A stretch of 64,000 bases of DNA from the NCBI RefSeq assembly GCF_001625215.2, contig NC_030386.2, positions 24,212,545 through 24,276,544 on the forward strand, written 5' to 3'. The position numbers and the translations under genes are program-made. Below, in pieces: positions 16,487 to 29,224 of this stretch. Below the pieces are notes generated by a model. It had not been told where the DNA came from. It ran no database searches and worked only from the letters and a program-made list of their open reading frames with translations. The DNA is from Daucus carota subsp. sativus (taxonomy: Eukaryota > Streptophyta > Magnoliopsida > Apiales > Apiaceae). Each line of letters starts with the position of its first letter. Within the stretch, counting starts at the first letter, position 1.

Positions 16487-17396
16487 CTTCATTTTCTTCC
16501 CGGCCCTAAATAATGTTCGGCCGTCGGTGGATTAAAACAGAGTAACTTTTGTCTCCCTTTACTTTATTCAGCGTGCATTGCGTAAATAATTCCTGTTTTT
16601 TTCTTAAATTATCCGAATCTAATACAGCAATTGTTATGTATACTCAACCTTTTTAAATATATTTTTCTACGGGTAAAATTTTTATGTGTATCGTACTATC
16701 TTTTAGTGTCCTAATTTCATAATTTAGCCAGCATATTATTGAAAATAAATTAAAAAGGAACAATGAGTAGGATCAAAGCCGGGCACTTAAAACATTGATC
16801 ATCGATTTTGCTCCAACACTTAAAACATTAATCTTAACTAAGTTAATATTTTAAGCACGATTTAGTTGGTTACATGGTTACCCTCGTTTAACAAATTAAA
16901 AGACTGCATCATCTAGCTCGCCTTCTACAGTTCTACTGCCTTTATTTCAAGCAAGCACGGCAATTATAAATTTATAATATCTAAAATACATATTTTACTT
17001 TAATTATTTAAAAATGATTCATTTTTGGAAATATTTTTAAAATTAACAAATTGTTTCTAAAAATTTTAAAATCAAATTATTTTCCCACAATCCCAATTCC
17101 CAACACAAACCTCCTGCTATTATGCAGCTCCCAGTTTGGTTCGGTGATTCACAAATCACAACTTTAGTTGGCCGTGATGAGGTGAACTAATCCATGCAAA
17201 GTGAGAAAAGAAAAGAAAAAAAGACACACACATTTCGATCCTAATGATTTCAACACAGATATCTTACCCATCAAACGGTTTAAACCACCAAGCAAATGGG
17301 AACTGAAGAAAATAAAACGGTGCTAGATTTACTGGTTAAGTGGACCTTTAGTAATTATGCCTAATTGCGCCATGCAATCCGGATCACCCACTTCAC
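16487..17396. other. Intergenic and upstream region of the pectate lyase gene
   Basis: AT-rich sequence without a credible ORF. The last few hundred bases should carry the pectate lyase promoter. I recognise no specific regulatory site other than the TATA box listed next. Confidence 0.4.
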
Positions 17397-17403
17397 TATA
17401 AAT
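17397..17403 (+). promoter_or_regulatory. TATA box of the pectate lyase gene
   Basis: TATAAAT lies 47 bp before the start codon at 17450, placing transcription start about 30 bp further on and leaving a 5' UTR of only about 20 bases. Confidence 0.6.
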
Positions 17404-17449
17404 TCCTACTTACCCGGTCCTCTTATTCCAACAGAGTGCCTCCAAAAAA

Positions 17450-19481
17450 ATGTCAAGCCTACCTTTCTCATTCATCTTCTTGTGCTTGCTCTCAACTCAA
17501 TGTCTTCTTGTTTGTTCTTCCACACTTCAAGATCCTGAAATCGTGGTTGAAGATGTCCACAGGTAGATTTATACTCTGCAAATTTTGTTCCGTTTTTAGG
17601 AAAATAAATATCTTTCACATCAATGACGGATCTAATAAGAGGCAGGGGTCACGCTTCCCTCCTATAAAATTTTTCAAGTTTTTTCACCATTCTAAATCTT
17701 ACAAAATTATAAAAGTGTCCCTCCACAAAATTTAAAAATATATTGATATTTTTCGAAAATTTACTTGGTGCCGCCAAGATTTAAGTCCTAGATCCGCCAC
17801 TCTATCACGTTGTTACATATGCATGGCTAAGTTTGTGTCACTCTGTTCTGTTGCAATGCAGGAGCATTAACAATGCCTCGAGGAGGCAGCTAGGATATCT
17901 GTCGTGTGCAACAGGCAACCCCATTGATGACTGCTGGCGCTGCCAGCACGACTGGGAACAGAACCGGTATCGTCTAGCCGATTGTGCAATTGGCTTTGGC
18001 AAAAATGCGATTGGAGGGAAAAATGGGAAGATCTACGTGGTCACCGACTCGGGGAACGATGATCCGGTGAACCCTAAGCCAGGCACGCTTAGGCACGCAG
18101 TGATCCAGGACGAGCCCTTGTGGATCATCTTCAAAAGAGACATGGTGATCAAGTTGAAGCAGGAGCTTGTTATGAACTCATTCAAGACAATTGATGGCAG
18201 GGGAGCTAGTGTCCACATTGCTAATGGGCCGTGCATTAAAATTCACTATGTTACAAATATTATAATCCACGGCATTCATATTCATGATTGTAAGCAAGGT
18301 GGAAATGCCGATATAAGAGACTCCCCGCACCATTCGGGGTGGTGGACTGTCTCGGATGGTGATGCGGTGTCGATTTTAGGTGGAAGTCATATCTGGGTAG
18401 ATCATTGTTCATTGTCTAGTTGCGAAGATGGACTGATCGATGCGATTCATGGATCCACGGCCATCACAATTTCTAACAACTATATGACACATCACGACAA
18501 GGTTATGCTGTTGGGGCACAGCGATTCATATACGCAAGATAAAAATATGCAGGTTACCATTGCGTTTAATCACTTTGGTGAAGGCCTTATCCAGAGGATG
18601 CCTAGGTAAGATATTCAAGTTAATAATCTCTATTTGCCTTTTGGGGTGTGGGAAAATTTTGTAAAAATACCTATGTTTTCAAACTTATTTTCAGAAATAC
18701 AGTCAAAGTTGCGTATAAGGTCGTAATGCTGATCGAAAACAGTTGTTTTTCAGGTTGCAATTGTGTTTTTTACGAACTTGGGTATTTTTGAAAAAACTTT
18801 ATTTTTTTCCACTTATGCTTCAAACCAGCTGTAATAATGTTTCAAGTCACTAACCATATGTTTCTTGCATTACCATGTAGACAATATGAATGTGTGAATT
18901 TTTACCAACATGATATTAATGTGTTTTGGATAAAAATGCAGGTGCAGACATGGGTACTTTCATGTGGTAAATAATGACTATACGCATTGGGAAATGTATG
19001 CGATTGGTGGGAGTGCAGCCCCTACCATAAATAGTCAGGGAAACAGATTTCTGGCACCCAATCTCAGATCCAATAAAGAGGTATGTACTCAAAATGTGAC
19101 CATGGAGTTTCTAGAAGTCGGAATAAATGACCTACAGTAAAGGGTTCGATTCTCACTCACTCCGACAAATTTTAGTACAAATGGTCGGGCATGTCATAAT
19201 ACATTAACACCGCAGATAATAGTTACAGCACAACGATCACCGAGATTTAAACTTGTGTGCAGGTGACAAAGCACGAGGATGCAGGGGAGGGGGAATGGAG
19301 ACACTGGAATTGGAGGTCAGAAGGGGATTTAATGCTCAACGGGGCATATTTCAGAGAGTCAGGGGCATCATCGCACTCGTTTGCAAGAGCCTCGAGCTTA
19401 AATGCAAGACCATCGTCCCTCGTGGCTTCTATGACTACTTCATCTGGTGCACTTAATTGCCGAAAGGGCTCTCACTGCTAG
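17450..19481 (+). CDS. Pectate lyase (polysaccharide lyase family 1), 4 exons, 404 aa
   Basis: This secreted enzyme cleaves de-esterified homogalacturonan in the cell wall by calcium-dependent beta-elimination. Exons: 17450-17562, 17862-18605, 18942-19080, 19263-19481; 404 residues, normal for the plant family. The start is the ATG just after a run of A; it opens a hydrophobic signal peptide ([14 protein letters not shown]) that would be missed if the large second exon were read alone. The mature protein shows the conserved blocks [27 protein letters not shown], the calcium-site region [25 protein letters not shown], and [19 protein letters not shown] with the catalytic arginine region. The last exon has the HWNWRSEGD block. 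All expected active-site blocks appear intact. It resembles the Arabidopsis At1g67750 type; the paralogue identity needs a phylogeny. Confidence 0.95.
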
Positions 19482-20429
19482 CCATATTATTACTCAACGC
19501 ACTTTACTTATAGCTATATACAACAGTTTTCGTAATTTTCAGACCTTGATCTTGCTTAATTACTCCACTGCTTTTCTTTCAAGTGTTTCAACATAGTCAG
19601 CCAAGCTTATAATGCACAAGAGTTGGCTTATATGCTGTGTGCTTATGTCAATCAAAAATCATGAAATACGTACCGGACATCTTTTCACAGTATAACGAGC
19701 CAAACTAAAATTTAAAAAGTTAAAAGTTTATACTCCGCGGCAGAGCTCAACTTTTAATAGCATTCTTGACTTTTGAGTCAATAAATCAGCTACTGGTCTC
19801 TAAAAGAAGAAATCAGCTGCTGGTCTCTGTGATATACCTAAATCTGAACAAAACTTTGTATCCATGACAATAACAATGTGATTAAAACAAAAGATCTCTA
19901 ACCATCGAAAACATTTAGCTAACGGTGAACAAATATGAATTAAGCCAATATATAGGACGGCCAAATTAAGGCCACATGTTGCTTAAATATGAACAAACCA
20001 ATGTTTTACGGGAAATTAAGTCAATCATACATGAATGTATCACAAAATAAATCACAAAGACAATAAAGTAAACATGAATGTGTGTGAATCATTTTAAAAT
20101 CAATTTTGTAGTCTCGTGTAGTCGGCAGTTTTTTTAGTTTGACGCAAAATATCAAAGGTAATTTGCATTTTTCTTGAAGGATGATGTCAACTTCCATTTT
20201 ACAAACAAAATTTAAATAATTAATACTATTGTTTACATAATAACCATATAATATTACTTAAATTTATAATATAAGGAATAGCTAGTTTAATATTGTAGCT
20301 GTCCGGAAGAACAGACGTGCCATCACAAGCAATTTCAAGAATGTCATTTTGAAAATAAAAATAGTTAAATACACAGAATGTCTTTATATATCATATCGTG
20401 AAAAGTGTTGATTAACTCTATTTTAAATA
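19482..20429. other. Intergenic, no gene seen
   Basis: AT-rich sequence downstream of the pectate lyase gene. It contains the pectate lyase 3' UTR and nothing else that I can support. Confidence 0.4.
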
Positions 20430-20733
20430 CTCCCTCCGTCCCCCTCAATTGTTTACATTGGAGGGGGACACGGAGACCAAGACAATGTATGAAAAATGAG
20501 TAAAGTTAGATGAAAAGCGGGTAAAGTGGTGGGACCTATTAATATTTAATAATAGATTTGAGATAGTGGAGGATTGTAGTGGGTGTAATAGTAGTTTTTA
20601 TTGTTAAATATGAGATAGTGGGGGAAGATAGTGGGTGTAATGATGAGAAAAACTTACTATTTATAGTAACGTAAAGAAATGAGAAGGACATTCCAAAATA
20701 GTAACTGTAAAGAAATGAGAGGGACAGAGGGAG
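20430..20733. mobile_element. Stowaway-type MITE, 304 bp
   Basis: Terminal repeats CTCCCTCCGTCCCC on the left and GGGACAGAGGGAG on the right are flanked by TA at 20428-20429 and 20734-20735. The interior is a degenerate fold-back (GAGATAGTGG and TAGTGGGTGTAATnnTnG repeats). Although it has the same length as the element at 16.2 kb, the interior is different, so it belongs to another Stowaway family. Confidence 0.88.
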
Positions 20734-20735
20734 TA

Positions 20736-21283
20736 GTACAAGAGCATCTTCGATGATGTACTTGTAATCGTTAGTTAACTTGGACGGTAAGATTTATGTA
20801 AAAAATTTAGAACCTATAAATCACTTGATACTGGCTATGTTGGTTGGTCATAATTTAAAAATAATATGTTTTTAATATTTTAGAGTGTTTATGTCAATTT
20901 AATATGATCGTAAACGATGTGTAATTTTTCTACACAATTCTTAAAGGTCTTAGATATTCGACAAATATAACCATCCAAGACATGATTATATTTTTTATTT
21001 TTGATATATCAACTCATTTTTTGACTGGGTTTTCGGAAGTTGTTCTTGAACAATGTTCACATTATGCTTGACATCTTGACACGCAGATTTGTTTTGATTG
21101 CATATAATGTTCCGTGTGCATCATTTCGAGCAAAGAGTTCATGCAAATTTTAAAGATCCAAATATCTACTAGAGAAAAAAAGGAAACCCGAATATATAGA
21201 ACCGTCATTTTATTCATAGAACAATTGAAATTCCATCATAACATGCATGCATGGTTGTTCAATCCCTTTGTCAGAAAACAAAT
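20736..21283. other. Intergenic, no gene seen
   Basis: AT-rich sequence between a MITE and the arabinogalactan protein gene; the right part should be the 3' UTR of that gene (minus strand). No other feature is supportable. Confidence 0.4.
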
Positions 21284-21667
21284 TTACAACAACAAAGCAC
21301 CAGCAATAACAGCAACACCTGCGGCAGCAGACATCTTCACGGCACCAGCTCCGCTGTGGGCGGGTGCATCAGCAACAGGTCCATCAGCCACGGGTCCATC
21401 AGCGACGGGTGCTGAGGCCTCGCTGGCTGGAGCTGGGGGAGACGAAAGCTCGGGGGCAGGGACATCAGCACTCTCATCCTCCTGAGACTCAGCAGATGGT
21501 GCTGGGGAAGAAGCCACAGGAGCATGGGCGGCCTTCGCGGGGGCAGCCGATGGGGTAGCCGATGTTCGGGGCGATGCAGCTGGGGAGCTGGTGGGGGCGT
21601 TGTCTGCAGAGGCCAAGCCAGCGATGGCGAGGAAGACGAGGGCTAGAACAACCATTTGACGGGCCAT
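21284..21667 (-). CDS. Classical arabinogalactan protein, 127 aa, intronless
   Basis: This is a cell-surface proteoglycan backbone. The N-terminus (about 1-21, ending LASA) is a signal peptide. The mature core is rich in Ala, Pro, Ser and Thr, with many AP, SP, TP and VP dipeptides that would be hydroxylated and carry type II arabinogalactans. A short acidic stretch (ESQEDESADV) interrupts it, and a VADGPVADGPVADAP tandem repeat sits near the C-terminus. The last about 20 residues are hydrophobic after a small-residue site (SGAGAVKMSAAAG...), matching a GPI-anchor addition signal. Length and layout fit a classical AGP. The coding region is markedly GC-richer than its flanks because of Ala/Pro codons. 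Assignment to a numbered AGP is not possible. Confidence 0.9.
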   Translation of the reverse strand: MARQMVVLALVFLAIAGLASADNAPTSSPAASPRTSATPSAAPAKAAHAPVASSPAPSAESQEDESADVPAPELSSPPAPASEASAPVADGPVADGPVADAPAHSGAGAVKMSAAAGVAVIAGALLL

Positions 21668-21785
21668 TTTTATGTGGAGCTGATTCTTGAAGATTTGCGG
21701 TATTTGTACTTTTGCAATTATTTAAATTAGGAAGTGCAAATACAAATCTCAAGAAATGCTGAGAAAGTTGGTGGGGATGATGGAG

Positions 21786-21793
21786 TTTATATA
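21786..21793 (-). promoter_or_regulatory. TATA box of the arabinogalactan protein gene
   Basis: On the minus strand TATATAAA lies about 120 bp upstream of the start codon, implying a 5' UTR of about 90 bases. Confidence 0.6.
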
Positions 21794-22417
21794 GAGGGGC
21801 AAGAGGTGAGAATTTAGCATGCATGGATCATGGATGGACGAGGTTAAGTATAAGGCTGGATTTGATCTTTGTCATAGCACTAAAAACGGATGGTTGGTTA
21901 GCTGGTGCAAGAGGTTGAGATTCAATATTTATGAATTTTGCTAAATTTAGGAGAATATGGGCACATATATAGCTAGCATAGAGGATTGATTTAGGAGACA
22001 TACAAACTTTTACTAATATTGTCAACACAATATAAGGCCAAGAATAATAGTCCCACTAGAAATATAAGTCACATATATACCGAATTTGTGTACTGCATAA
22101 AATCTACATCTTTTATATAAGTGGTTAATATAAGCTTAGATCTAAGCCCCGTTCATCTTCGACGCAAGAGCGGTGTGTAAATAATTAAATATATAAGCTG
22201 TTGTTGGCCCTCGGAGTCACCTTAAGCATATGTACGGCCTTCAAAGTCATGATCGCCGGAGAATCCCTTCACTTTCACATCAAAACGCGAACTTGCGTTA
22301 AACACAAAACACAATTTCGATTCACGTTTGCGTTTTTATCTTTTCAATGAAGAACGCAACTTCAAGTTGTATTTTACCTCATAAACGCAACTTCAAGTTA
22401 CTTTTCGAATATTTTTT

Positions 22418-22905
22418 TTTTTAAAATTAGTTTAAAATCAATTATAAATAAATCATTCTAAAACTCAAATTTGAACTCTAAAATATTAAAAACTATCAAT
22501 CTATATATTAAGATTAATTTTTTAATCTGGTTCCTCGGCTTTCGGGCCTCACGGCCCTAAAACCTCGAATTAATTAGCGTTTAGCCTCGAGAGTTTAGGG
22601 TCTAAAAGCCCTAAAACCTCAATCCTAAATCCTAACCGTCTGTCAATTTAATTTCAAGTATGAATAAATCATTCTTAAACCCAAATGTGAACCCTAAAAT
22701 GTTAAATGCTAATTTACGTTCGAATATTAACATTATTATACTGATTTCTCGGCTTTAGGGCCTCACGGCCCCGCCTCAAATTAATTAGGCTTTAGACTCG
22801 AGGGTTTAAGGTCTAAATCCTAACTGTTAGTCAATTTAATTTCAAATATAAAAAAATCATTTTAAAACCCAGATATGAACCCTAAAAATGTTAAAACTGT
22901 TAACT
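22418..22905. repeat. Tandem repeat, period about 214 bp, roughly 2.3 copies
   Basis: The full unit starts at 22531 with TTCCTCGGCTTTCGGGCCTC and recurs at 22745 with TTTCTCGGCTTTAGGGCCTC. Both contain CACGGCCC, AATTAATTAG, TCGAGnGTTTA, GGTCTAAA, TCAATTTAATTTCAA and AACCCTAAAA in the same order. A partial earlier copy (22418-22530) keeps only the unit's 3' half. The unit has no ORF. Flanks at 22330-22400 and 22930-23050 contain related short motifs (AACGCAACTTCAAGTT; AACGTAACATCGTGTTACG). Confidence 0.75.
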
Positions 22906-23305
22906 TCAACTATTTTTTTTATAAATAAATATCTAAAACATAACTTCGTGTTACATTTCTAGTCACTAAAACGTAACATCGTGTTACGTTTTTGCTTATT
23001 TGAAAAATGAAAGCGATAAAATGTGATTTCTTGTTGCGTTTTAGTGAAAAATGTAAAATTAAACTTGAAATTGTGTTTTGAAGTGATAGTGTGGATCATT
23101 TTCTTGAACAGTAACATTTGAGGCATTATGTACTAAAATTGTGATTTTGGGACTCTTTTCTCTATACTACTGAACTCTTGTAATTATATCTTTTCTATGA
23201 GGGTATTATACGCAGAAAATCAAAAGTACAGGATTATTAAAATAAAAAATAAATATAATGATATTATCAGAAAAAACCAATTTTACAAATGTACCGTGAA
23301 AAATA

Positions 23306-23980
23306 GGGATAATTAATTCTAACGTCCCTGAATTATAGGCTGTTTATTACCTAAGTCCCTATCCTATTATTTGTAATAATGCGATCCTTAAATTTTTAAA
23401 TTTTTTTGATTCAGATCCTTCCGTTAAAAGTCAACTAACATCTGTTAGTCAATGCTTACGTGGCAAATACAAAAAATTAAAATTAAAACAGTAATAGCTC
23501 ATAACAATACTCTCTTCTATCACCATCCTCTCTTCTTGATCTCTCTCTCCCTATCTCTGCCTCCCTAGGATATGCAGCAGAAGAATTGAAGGGAGAAACT
23601 AAACAGAAAACTCATCAATCAGACCTAATACATTTATTTGCATTACACATACACACAAATGTTGTGTGTATCTATATGCGAGAATGTAAGTATGTGTGTA
23701 TATATACTCCACCACATGTTAATATATGTACACTCCCCCGTTTCTCCAAATCCAAGATCAAGAAGAAGAGAGGATGGTGATGAGTCAGCTATTATTGTTT
23801 TAATTTTTATTTTTTGTATTTGCCACGTAAGCATTGACTAACGGAGGTTAGTTGACTTTTAACGGAAGGATCCGAATCAGAAAATTATGAAAGTTTAGGG
23901 ATCGTATTAATGTAAAAAATAAGATAGGGACCTAGATAATAAACAGCGTATAGTTCAGGGACGTTAGAATTAATTATCCC
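23306..23980. mobile_element. Mutator-like non-autonomous element, 675 bp, 10-bp TSD
   Basis: The ends are long inverted repeats of about 190 bp (23306-23495 and 23793-23980), starting GGGATAATTAATTCTAACGT. Exact 10-bp direct repeats GTGAAAAATA flank the element at 23296-23305 and 23981-23990. Long TIRs and a 9-11 bp TSD are typical of Mutator-like elements. The interior of about 300 bp has no transposase and starts with a CT-rich tract. The arms would form a very long hairpin if transcribed. Its right end is 236 bp before the ATP23 start codon, so it lies in that gene's promoter. Confidence 0.88.
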
Positions 23981-24215
23981 GTGAAAAATATCTCTACTTT
24001 TTTTAACTTAAAATATCTGTACGACCATTCACTAGGCAGGATTTGTGGGTAGAATATTACATGGTCTATGAGCCCATATTTACAGCCCACACACAGTAGC
24101 AAGGCCTTAGAAGTCCATACATTGCCCCAGCCCTCAGATTCAGATATGTATGTATGCAAGTCCAACAAGACCATCACTGCAATTCAAATTCATCAGAAGA
24201 CTCGCCAACACAAAA

Positions 24216-27200
24216 ATGGACGCAGATTCCGACGTGAAAGCCGGCGGCGGCAGCAGCTTTTACAATAAACAAGGAATGGGTGTTAAAGAATGCGAAAACA
24301 TGATACGTAGAAGCCTCAGAAGTACCCCTCTATCATTTCTCTTTTTGCTTGTGTATATTTATATCAATTATATGTTTTGGTTTATAATTATAGTCTCTTA
24401 GTGATACAATGCTTGAATTGAGTTGGGTTTTATGTTGCTTGATGATATACCATCTTGTAGAGTAATTATAAATGGATAATTTTGTTAAATGAATAATTTT
24501 TCGTGTGCTAATATGTTAGGGAGAGTGAAGTTGTGATTTTGATTAATGAATAAAATTCTTGGGTTACAAGCGTATTCATCTAGTGGAAGATAGTTTGAAT
24601 CTTTGTTGAAATTTTAATTGGAATGTAATTGCAGCTCCGATGGTGAAGTTTTTGAGGGAACAGATGGGAAAAACTGGTTGTAATATTGGTGATAATTTCA
24701 TTAAAGCTGTTGATTGCGAAAATTCGGTTGCTGGTGGTTATATTTCTGGTGAAGGGGTAATGATTACACTGATTTGTATTTGTATATCTGCCCGTTTCTT
24801 CTCTTTATAGATACATGTTTGGATATGTCCATGTCACATAAATTTCAAATATTTAGAAGATTAAGTGTACAATGAGGAGAAAGAGGACTCGTAACTATGA
24901 TCTTTGGTCATAGGAAAGGAAAAGTAGCTTGTCCAAAATTTCTCTTTATGTGTTTTACCCAAAGTCTTTATTGTATCTTGTGAATGTGTCGAAATTAGTA
25001 AAAGATTAAAAAAATTTACCTCAATGAATTTTCTGTTTCATAGTGCAGATAACTTTATCGATACACAGTCATCGGTATAGCATCTTATCAATTTACAAGT
25101 ATTATGGTTTGCTGTTTTACAAGTAGTAGGCCTTGCTTTTTGACCTAGTTTGCTTCTAGGCATCCATTGTATTTTTTAACAAACAAGAGAGTGAATTGTT
25201 TCTTTATTATTTTTTTAATTTTAAATTTAGATGTATTAGCTTTAAATTTTATATGAGCAAAAGAGAAAAGAAAAGGAAGCTTCATGTAAGCTTTGTAGGC
25301 TTCCAGCATAACTCATTTCTTTATATATTGATATGTAAGTATGTCGTTAACCTACAACCTCAAACTGCGGTACAAGTTTGTAGTCTTTGTAAGGACACTT
25401 TGTTACGATGAAACCTAACTCTACTTTAGTGATGCAATATCTTGGAAGAGGAAGGTCAAGCCAAATGAACATAGTATAGGGGTCACTGACTTTGTAGTGT
25501 GGTACTAAATGACAAAAAAATGAAAGTTTGTTAGAGATGCTGGTGGTTAATTTGTGACATACTTATTGAATGGTTTCGCACTGATTTGGGAAAAGAAACA
25601 GATTTCATGATAGTGGAAACTTTCCGGTCTAGAGGCGAGCCATGGATGCAGGGTAACCTATTAAAGTGGGTGGGTGGGGTATGTCTTCTTTGGCGACCAA
25701 TATGTTTATATTAGGTGGGCATAGTGATGATTCTTTCTGAAAGTGCACTGACCCAAGCTCTAGGTAAAAGTTTCGCCATTTGAGCAATTATCAACTATAA
25801 AGTTAATTGAGTCTTTTAGAAGATATGGCTAATTTTTTTTATTAATTTGAAATTTGGTTGGAATGGCGTTTCTTGGATATATGGATATGAAAGCTGCAGA
25901 ATTTGGTGTGTGGTCTTCTTGGTAACTTGGTCTCTTGAAGATAGGAGAATACCCATGCTGAGATGGTGTACCGACACAGTCCTTTTTGAGCTATAAATAT
26001 ATCCAGCAGGATAGCAGATGTCTTGGTTGTGGAGGAACTGGACAACTCATGCTCTTCTTAGATAGGATATAGGCTTTATTTCACTCATTTCTGCTATGAT
26101 TATACATAAGACATTTAACAAGTAATTATTTCAAATGCAGTTGAAAGAAAGAAAAAATATACTGTATAACTTATGGCTTAAGAAGAATAATCTAACCACA
26201 CAGCTGACCAAGAGTATTGACATATAAAAATACAAAGCTAGTTATGTTTGTGGAGCAGGTTATCTTTTTCTTTCATAATTACATTATCTTTTTAGGAAAC
26301 GGGAAATTTCAAACTATTGATCTAGCATTGGAAGGGATACACCATTACCACTAGGCATCCTTTGATCCTCAGAAATTTTATTACTTGTAGGAAAACCATA
26401 TATTACTACTTTTCTACTGATAATAGAAATGTATTAAACATCTTTGAAATATTAATACATAATATCATACGTGTTTTAGGATCTTTTTAATTTTTAGCTA
26501 AAAGATAATGAAAATGATTTTCTAACAATAAACTTGTATGCACTTACTTATCTAGTTGACAAGTACAAAATACTTAAAAAAAATAGAATTTGATTGAAGA
26601 CTCACAATGAGATTAATTCTGATGAAGAAATGCAGGTCTCAACCTGTTAATATTTGAGATCAAATCAATATGCTTACTACCATGTTTATGGTAGTTTAAG
26701 TTTTTGACCAGCTTATTTAAGATAATATATAAGTTTGTGCTGTATGCTGCAGTTAAAACTTTGTCATGATTTGATTTTGAAAAAGAAAATTCTAGAGATT
26801 CCCTGCTGATTATTTCATAACTTTACATTGTGATCGCTGACCAAGAACTGTACTTTCCCATCAGTCATCGCACTACCAAAAGTGGTAGAGAAATTTCATT
26901 GTATTTCTATTATCACTAAACAACCTTATTTCTGATCAAAATATTTAAGTAAATTTATTGCAGCTTCAAGATTGTATGGTAATTGAATGTGCTTTAATAT
27001 TTATTTCCTGTTTTCTTCTTTATGTTTTGATATTGACCTTAAACTCATGCAATTGTCATATCTGTTTCATTTTTCAGATAGTAGTATGTAGTAATAGGTT
27101 AACTATGCAAGATGAGGTCAATCAAGTAGTCATACACGAGCTAATTCATGCGTATGATGATTGCCGCTCTGCAAATCTGGACTGGGCTAACTGTGCTCAT

Positions 27201-28420
27201 CATGCATGTAGTGAGGTATGCATGTCTCAACTGTGCTTTCACTGAGTCGTTTGGTTGTTGGCCTGTTGCACCATCTTTCACACTGAATATTTCTCAATGT
27301 TATTATCTGGAACAGATTCGAGCTGGCCATCTTAGTGGTGATTGCCACTATAAAAGAGAATTCCTGCGGGGATTCATGAAGATACGAGGACATGAACAAG
27401 TAAGTTTTTCTTCCTCCGAACATTGTGTCAGTTCTTCTTAAACCAAGTGAAGATAAAGAAGAGAGAACCTGGCAATCAAAGTTTTAGGCTTCTGTCTCTT
27501 ACCACCTACCAGATGCTTGACAATCTAAAAAGTTGATTATCAAAATTGTATTGTTGTTTATGATGCAAAAATTGTATTTTTGTTCATATTGCTTAAAACC
27601 ATAGAGGCACAGAGTTGTGGAGGCTTATCACGATTCAGGAGTTACTTTACTAGTGTGACTCCTATGAAATAGAGGCATTTGAAAATATAAAAATTGTAAG
27701 ACGAGTAAGCGAAGAGTTGAATGTTTGTGTCAGCCAGAACTTATTAACACCTGGTCTTCTTATTATCTCGGGCTTCATGCATTAATGTTTTAATATACGC
27801 GCAGTAACACATCTAAATATTGCATTAAGTCTTTCTCTATATTATTAAAATTTCTAAAAGAACCCTGGAGTTAGGATTGATTCTTCCGATTGTCTGTGGA
27901 AATTTGTTAGCATAACTGGGGCAGTTGTGTCAGCAGCTCCTATGGCGGTAAGCTTAGAACTTCATGTGCCCTAAAGAAGAGATTAGCATGAAAAACATAT
28001 GCTAAATATACCGTGTATAGTAATTACCAGTTATAGTATAATTTTACCTACAGTCCACTTCAGCTAATTTATTTCTTAAAGGGGTATGTTGCTACCTATG
28101 TGTCATCTTATAGTTGGCATTTCAAAACTTTTGCTAATCAAGCCTTGTACCTTGGAAGCTGTCTGCGCTGTTTATTCCAATTATTTATTTAAAACTAATC
28201 CAATTATGTGTGACCTTGGCTTTTTTTGTCGAATTGTATTTAACTCCCCAATACAAATCTTATACGCTTTATCTGAATTTTGTAGGAGTGTATAAAAAGA
28301 AGAGTCATGAAGTCCTTGGTCAATAATCCAAACTGTCCGGAACCAGCTGCTAAGGATGCTATGGAAGCTGTTTGGGATACTTGTTACAATGACACACAAC
28401 CATTTGACAGAGCTCCTTAG
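24216..28420 (+). CDS. ATP23: Mitochondrial inner membrane protease ATP23 homologue, 5 exons, 194 aa
   Basis: This is a metalloprotease of the ATP23 family (also annotated as Ku70-binding family in plants). In yeast, Atp23 processes Atp6 and helps assemble the FO part of ATP synthase in the intermembrane space. Exons: 24216-24321, 24635-24756, 27078-27215, 27316-27399, 28286-28420; 194 residues. The zinc motif HELIH is at 96-100, followed by AYDDCR and a Cys-rich NCAHHACSE segment; further cysteines occur in GDCHYKRE, ECIKRRV and DTCYNDTQPFDRAP. The family's conserved GIVVCSN strand spans the exon 2-3 junction. The protein has no cleavable mitochondrial presequence, as is usual for twin-Cys intermembrane-space proteins. 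Intron 2 is 2.3 kb. The promoter contains a Mutator-like element. Confidence 0.94.
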
Positions 28421-29224
28421 AAACTCTATAGTGTTTGCCAAAGCTAGTTTTGTTTGAAGAGGAGGTTCTGAGTAGAGAGAGGTGGTCTGCCCCTACCTGA
28501 TTCATACTGGCGCAAGCAAATTGATCCAGACAATATATATTGTGTAACAATTCGTATACATTTTCGAATAAAGATTATGAAGCAAGACAATAATTGTCTG
28601 CAATTTTTCACTGGTTATGCCAGTGTTCGAGTGCCTGGCCATATAAATGGCATATTTTATATATTCGTAGATAAAGGATTCAAACAGAGCTTAATAAGCT
28701 GGAAACCCTAGCACAAGTCTTGTCCACTTGGAGTCGAGGTTTTAAAAATATTGGAATGAAAAGCAAGAGAAGAGCAGAATATTTGTTTGAATAAGTTTCA
28801 AACATTTACATGAATTTGAGTTCCAAGTTTTATCTAATGTGATTAACCTGTGACATCAAAAGTATAAAAAAAAAAAAGCTTATTTGTTTTCTTGACATAT
28901 TAAAAGCTTACCTTAAAGAGTAGGAAAACAATATCATCAAGACAAGAAAAGCCCAAATAAAAAAAGCTAAAAGTCAATTGAATAAATGAGTCAGTTATTG
29001 ACTTATTGGCAGTTTGAGAAATGTGCTTTCAACATTAAACATACTCCTTCATCCATGATACGTGTCTCACATCTTCTTTATTCACATTTCTCTTTCCTCC
29101 TATTCTTCCTCCTCTCCGCTTAATTTCAATTTATAAACTTGTCATTAACTTCATTTATTTTTTTTGCATTTTCATATTATTTCTCTATATTATCTGCTTT
29201 TCTGATCCTTGCTGATCCATTTAA
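28421..29224. other. Intergenic between ATP23 and GPDH genes
   Basis: It contains the ATP23 3' UTR on the left and the promoter and CT-rich 5' UTR of the next gene on the right. No other feature is visible. Confidence 0.5.

Noticed and set aside
17436-17735. 99-codon ORF starting just before the pectate lyase
   Set aside because: It is in a different frame from the signal-peptide ATG at 17450 and reads through the first intron.
19130-19165. GGTTCGATTC as part of a tRNA gene or SINE
   Set aside because: It resembles a B box, but no A box, cloverleaf or poly(A) tail could be found in the intron around it.
21364-21558. Plus-strand ORFs over the arabinogalactan protein gene
   Set aside because: They are antisense shadows caused by the GC-rich Ala/Pro coding sequence on the minus strand.
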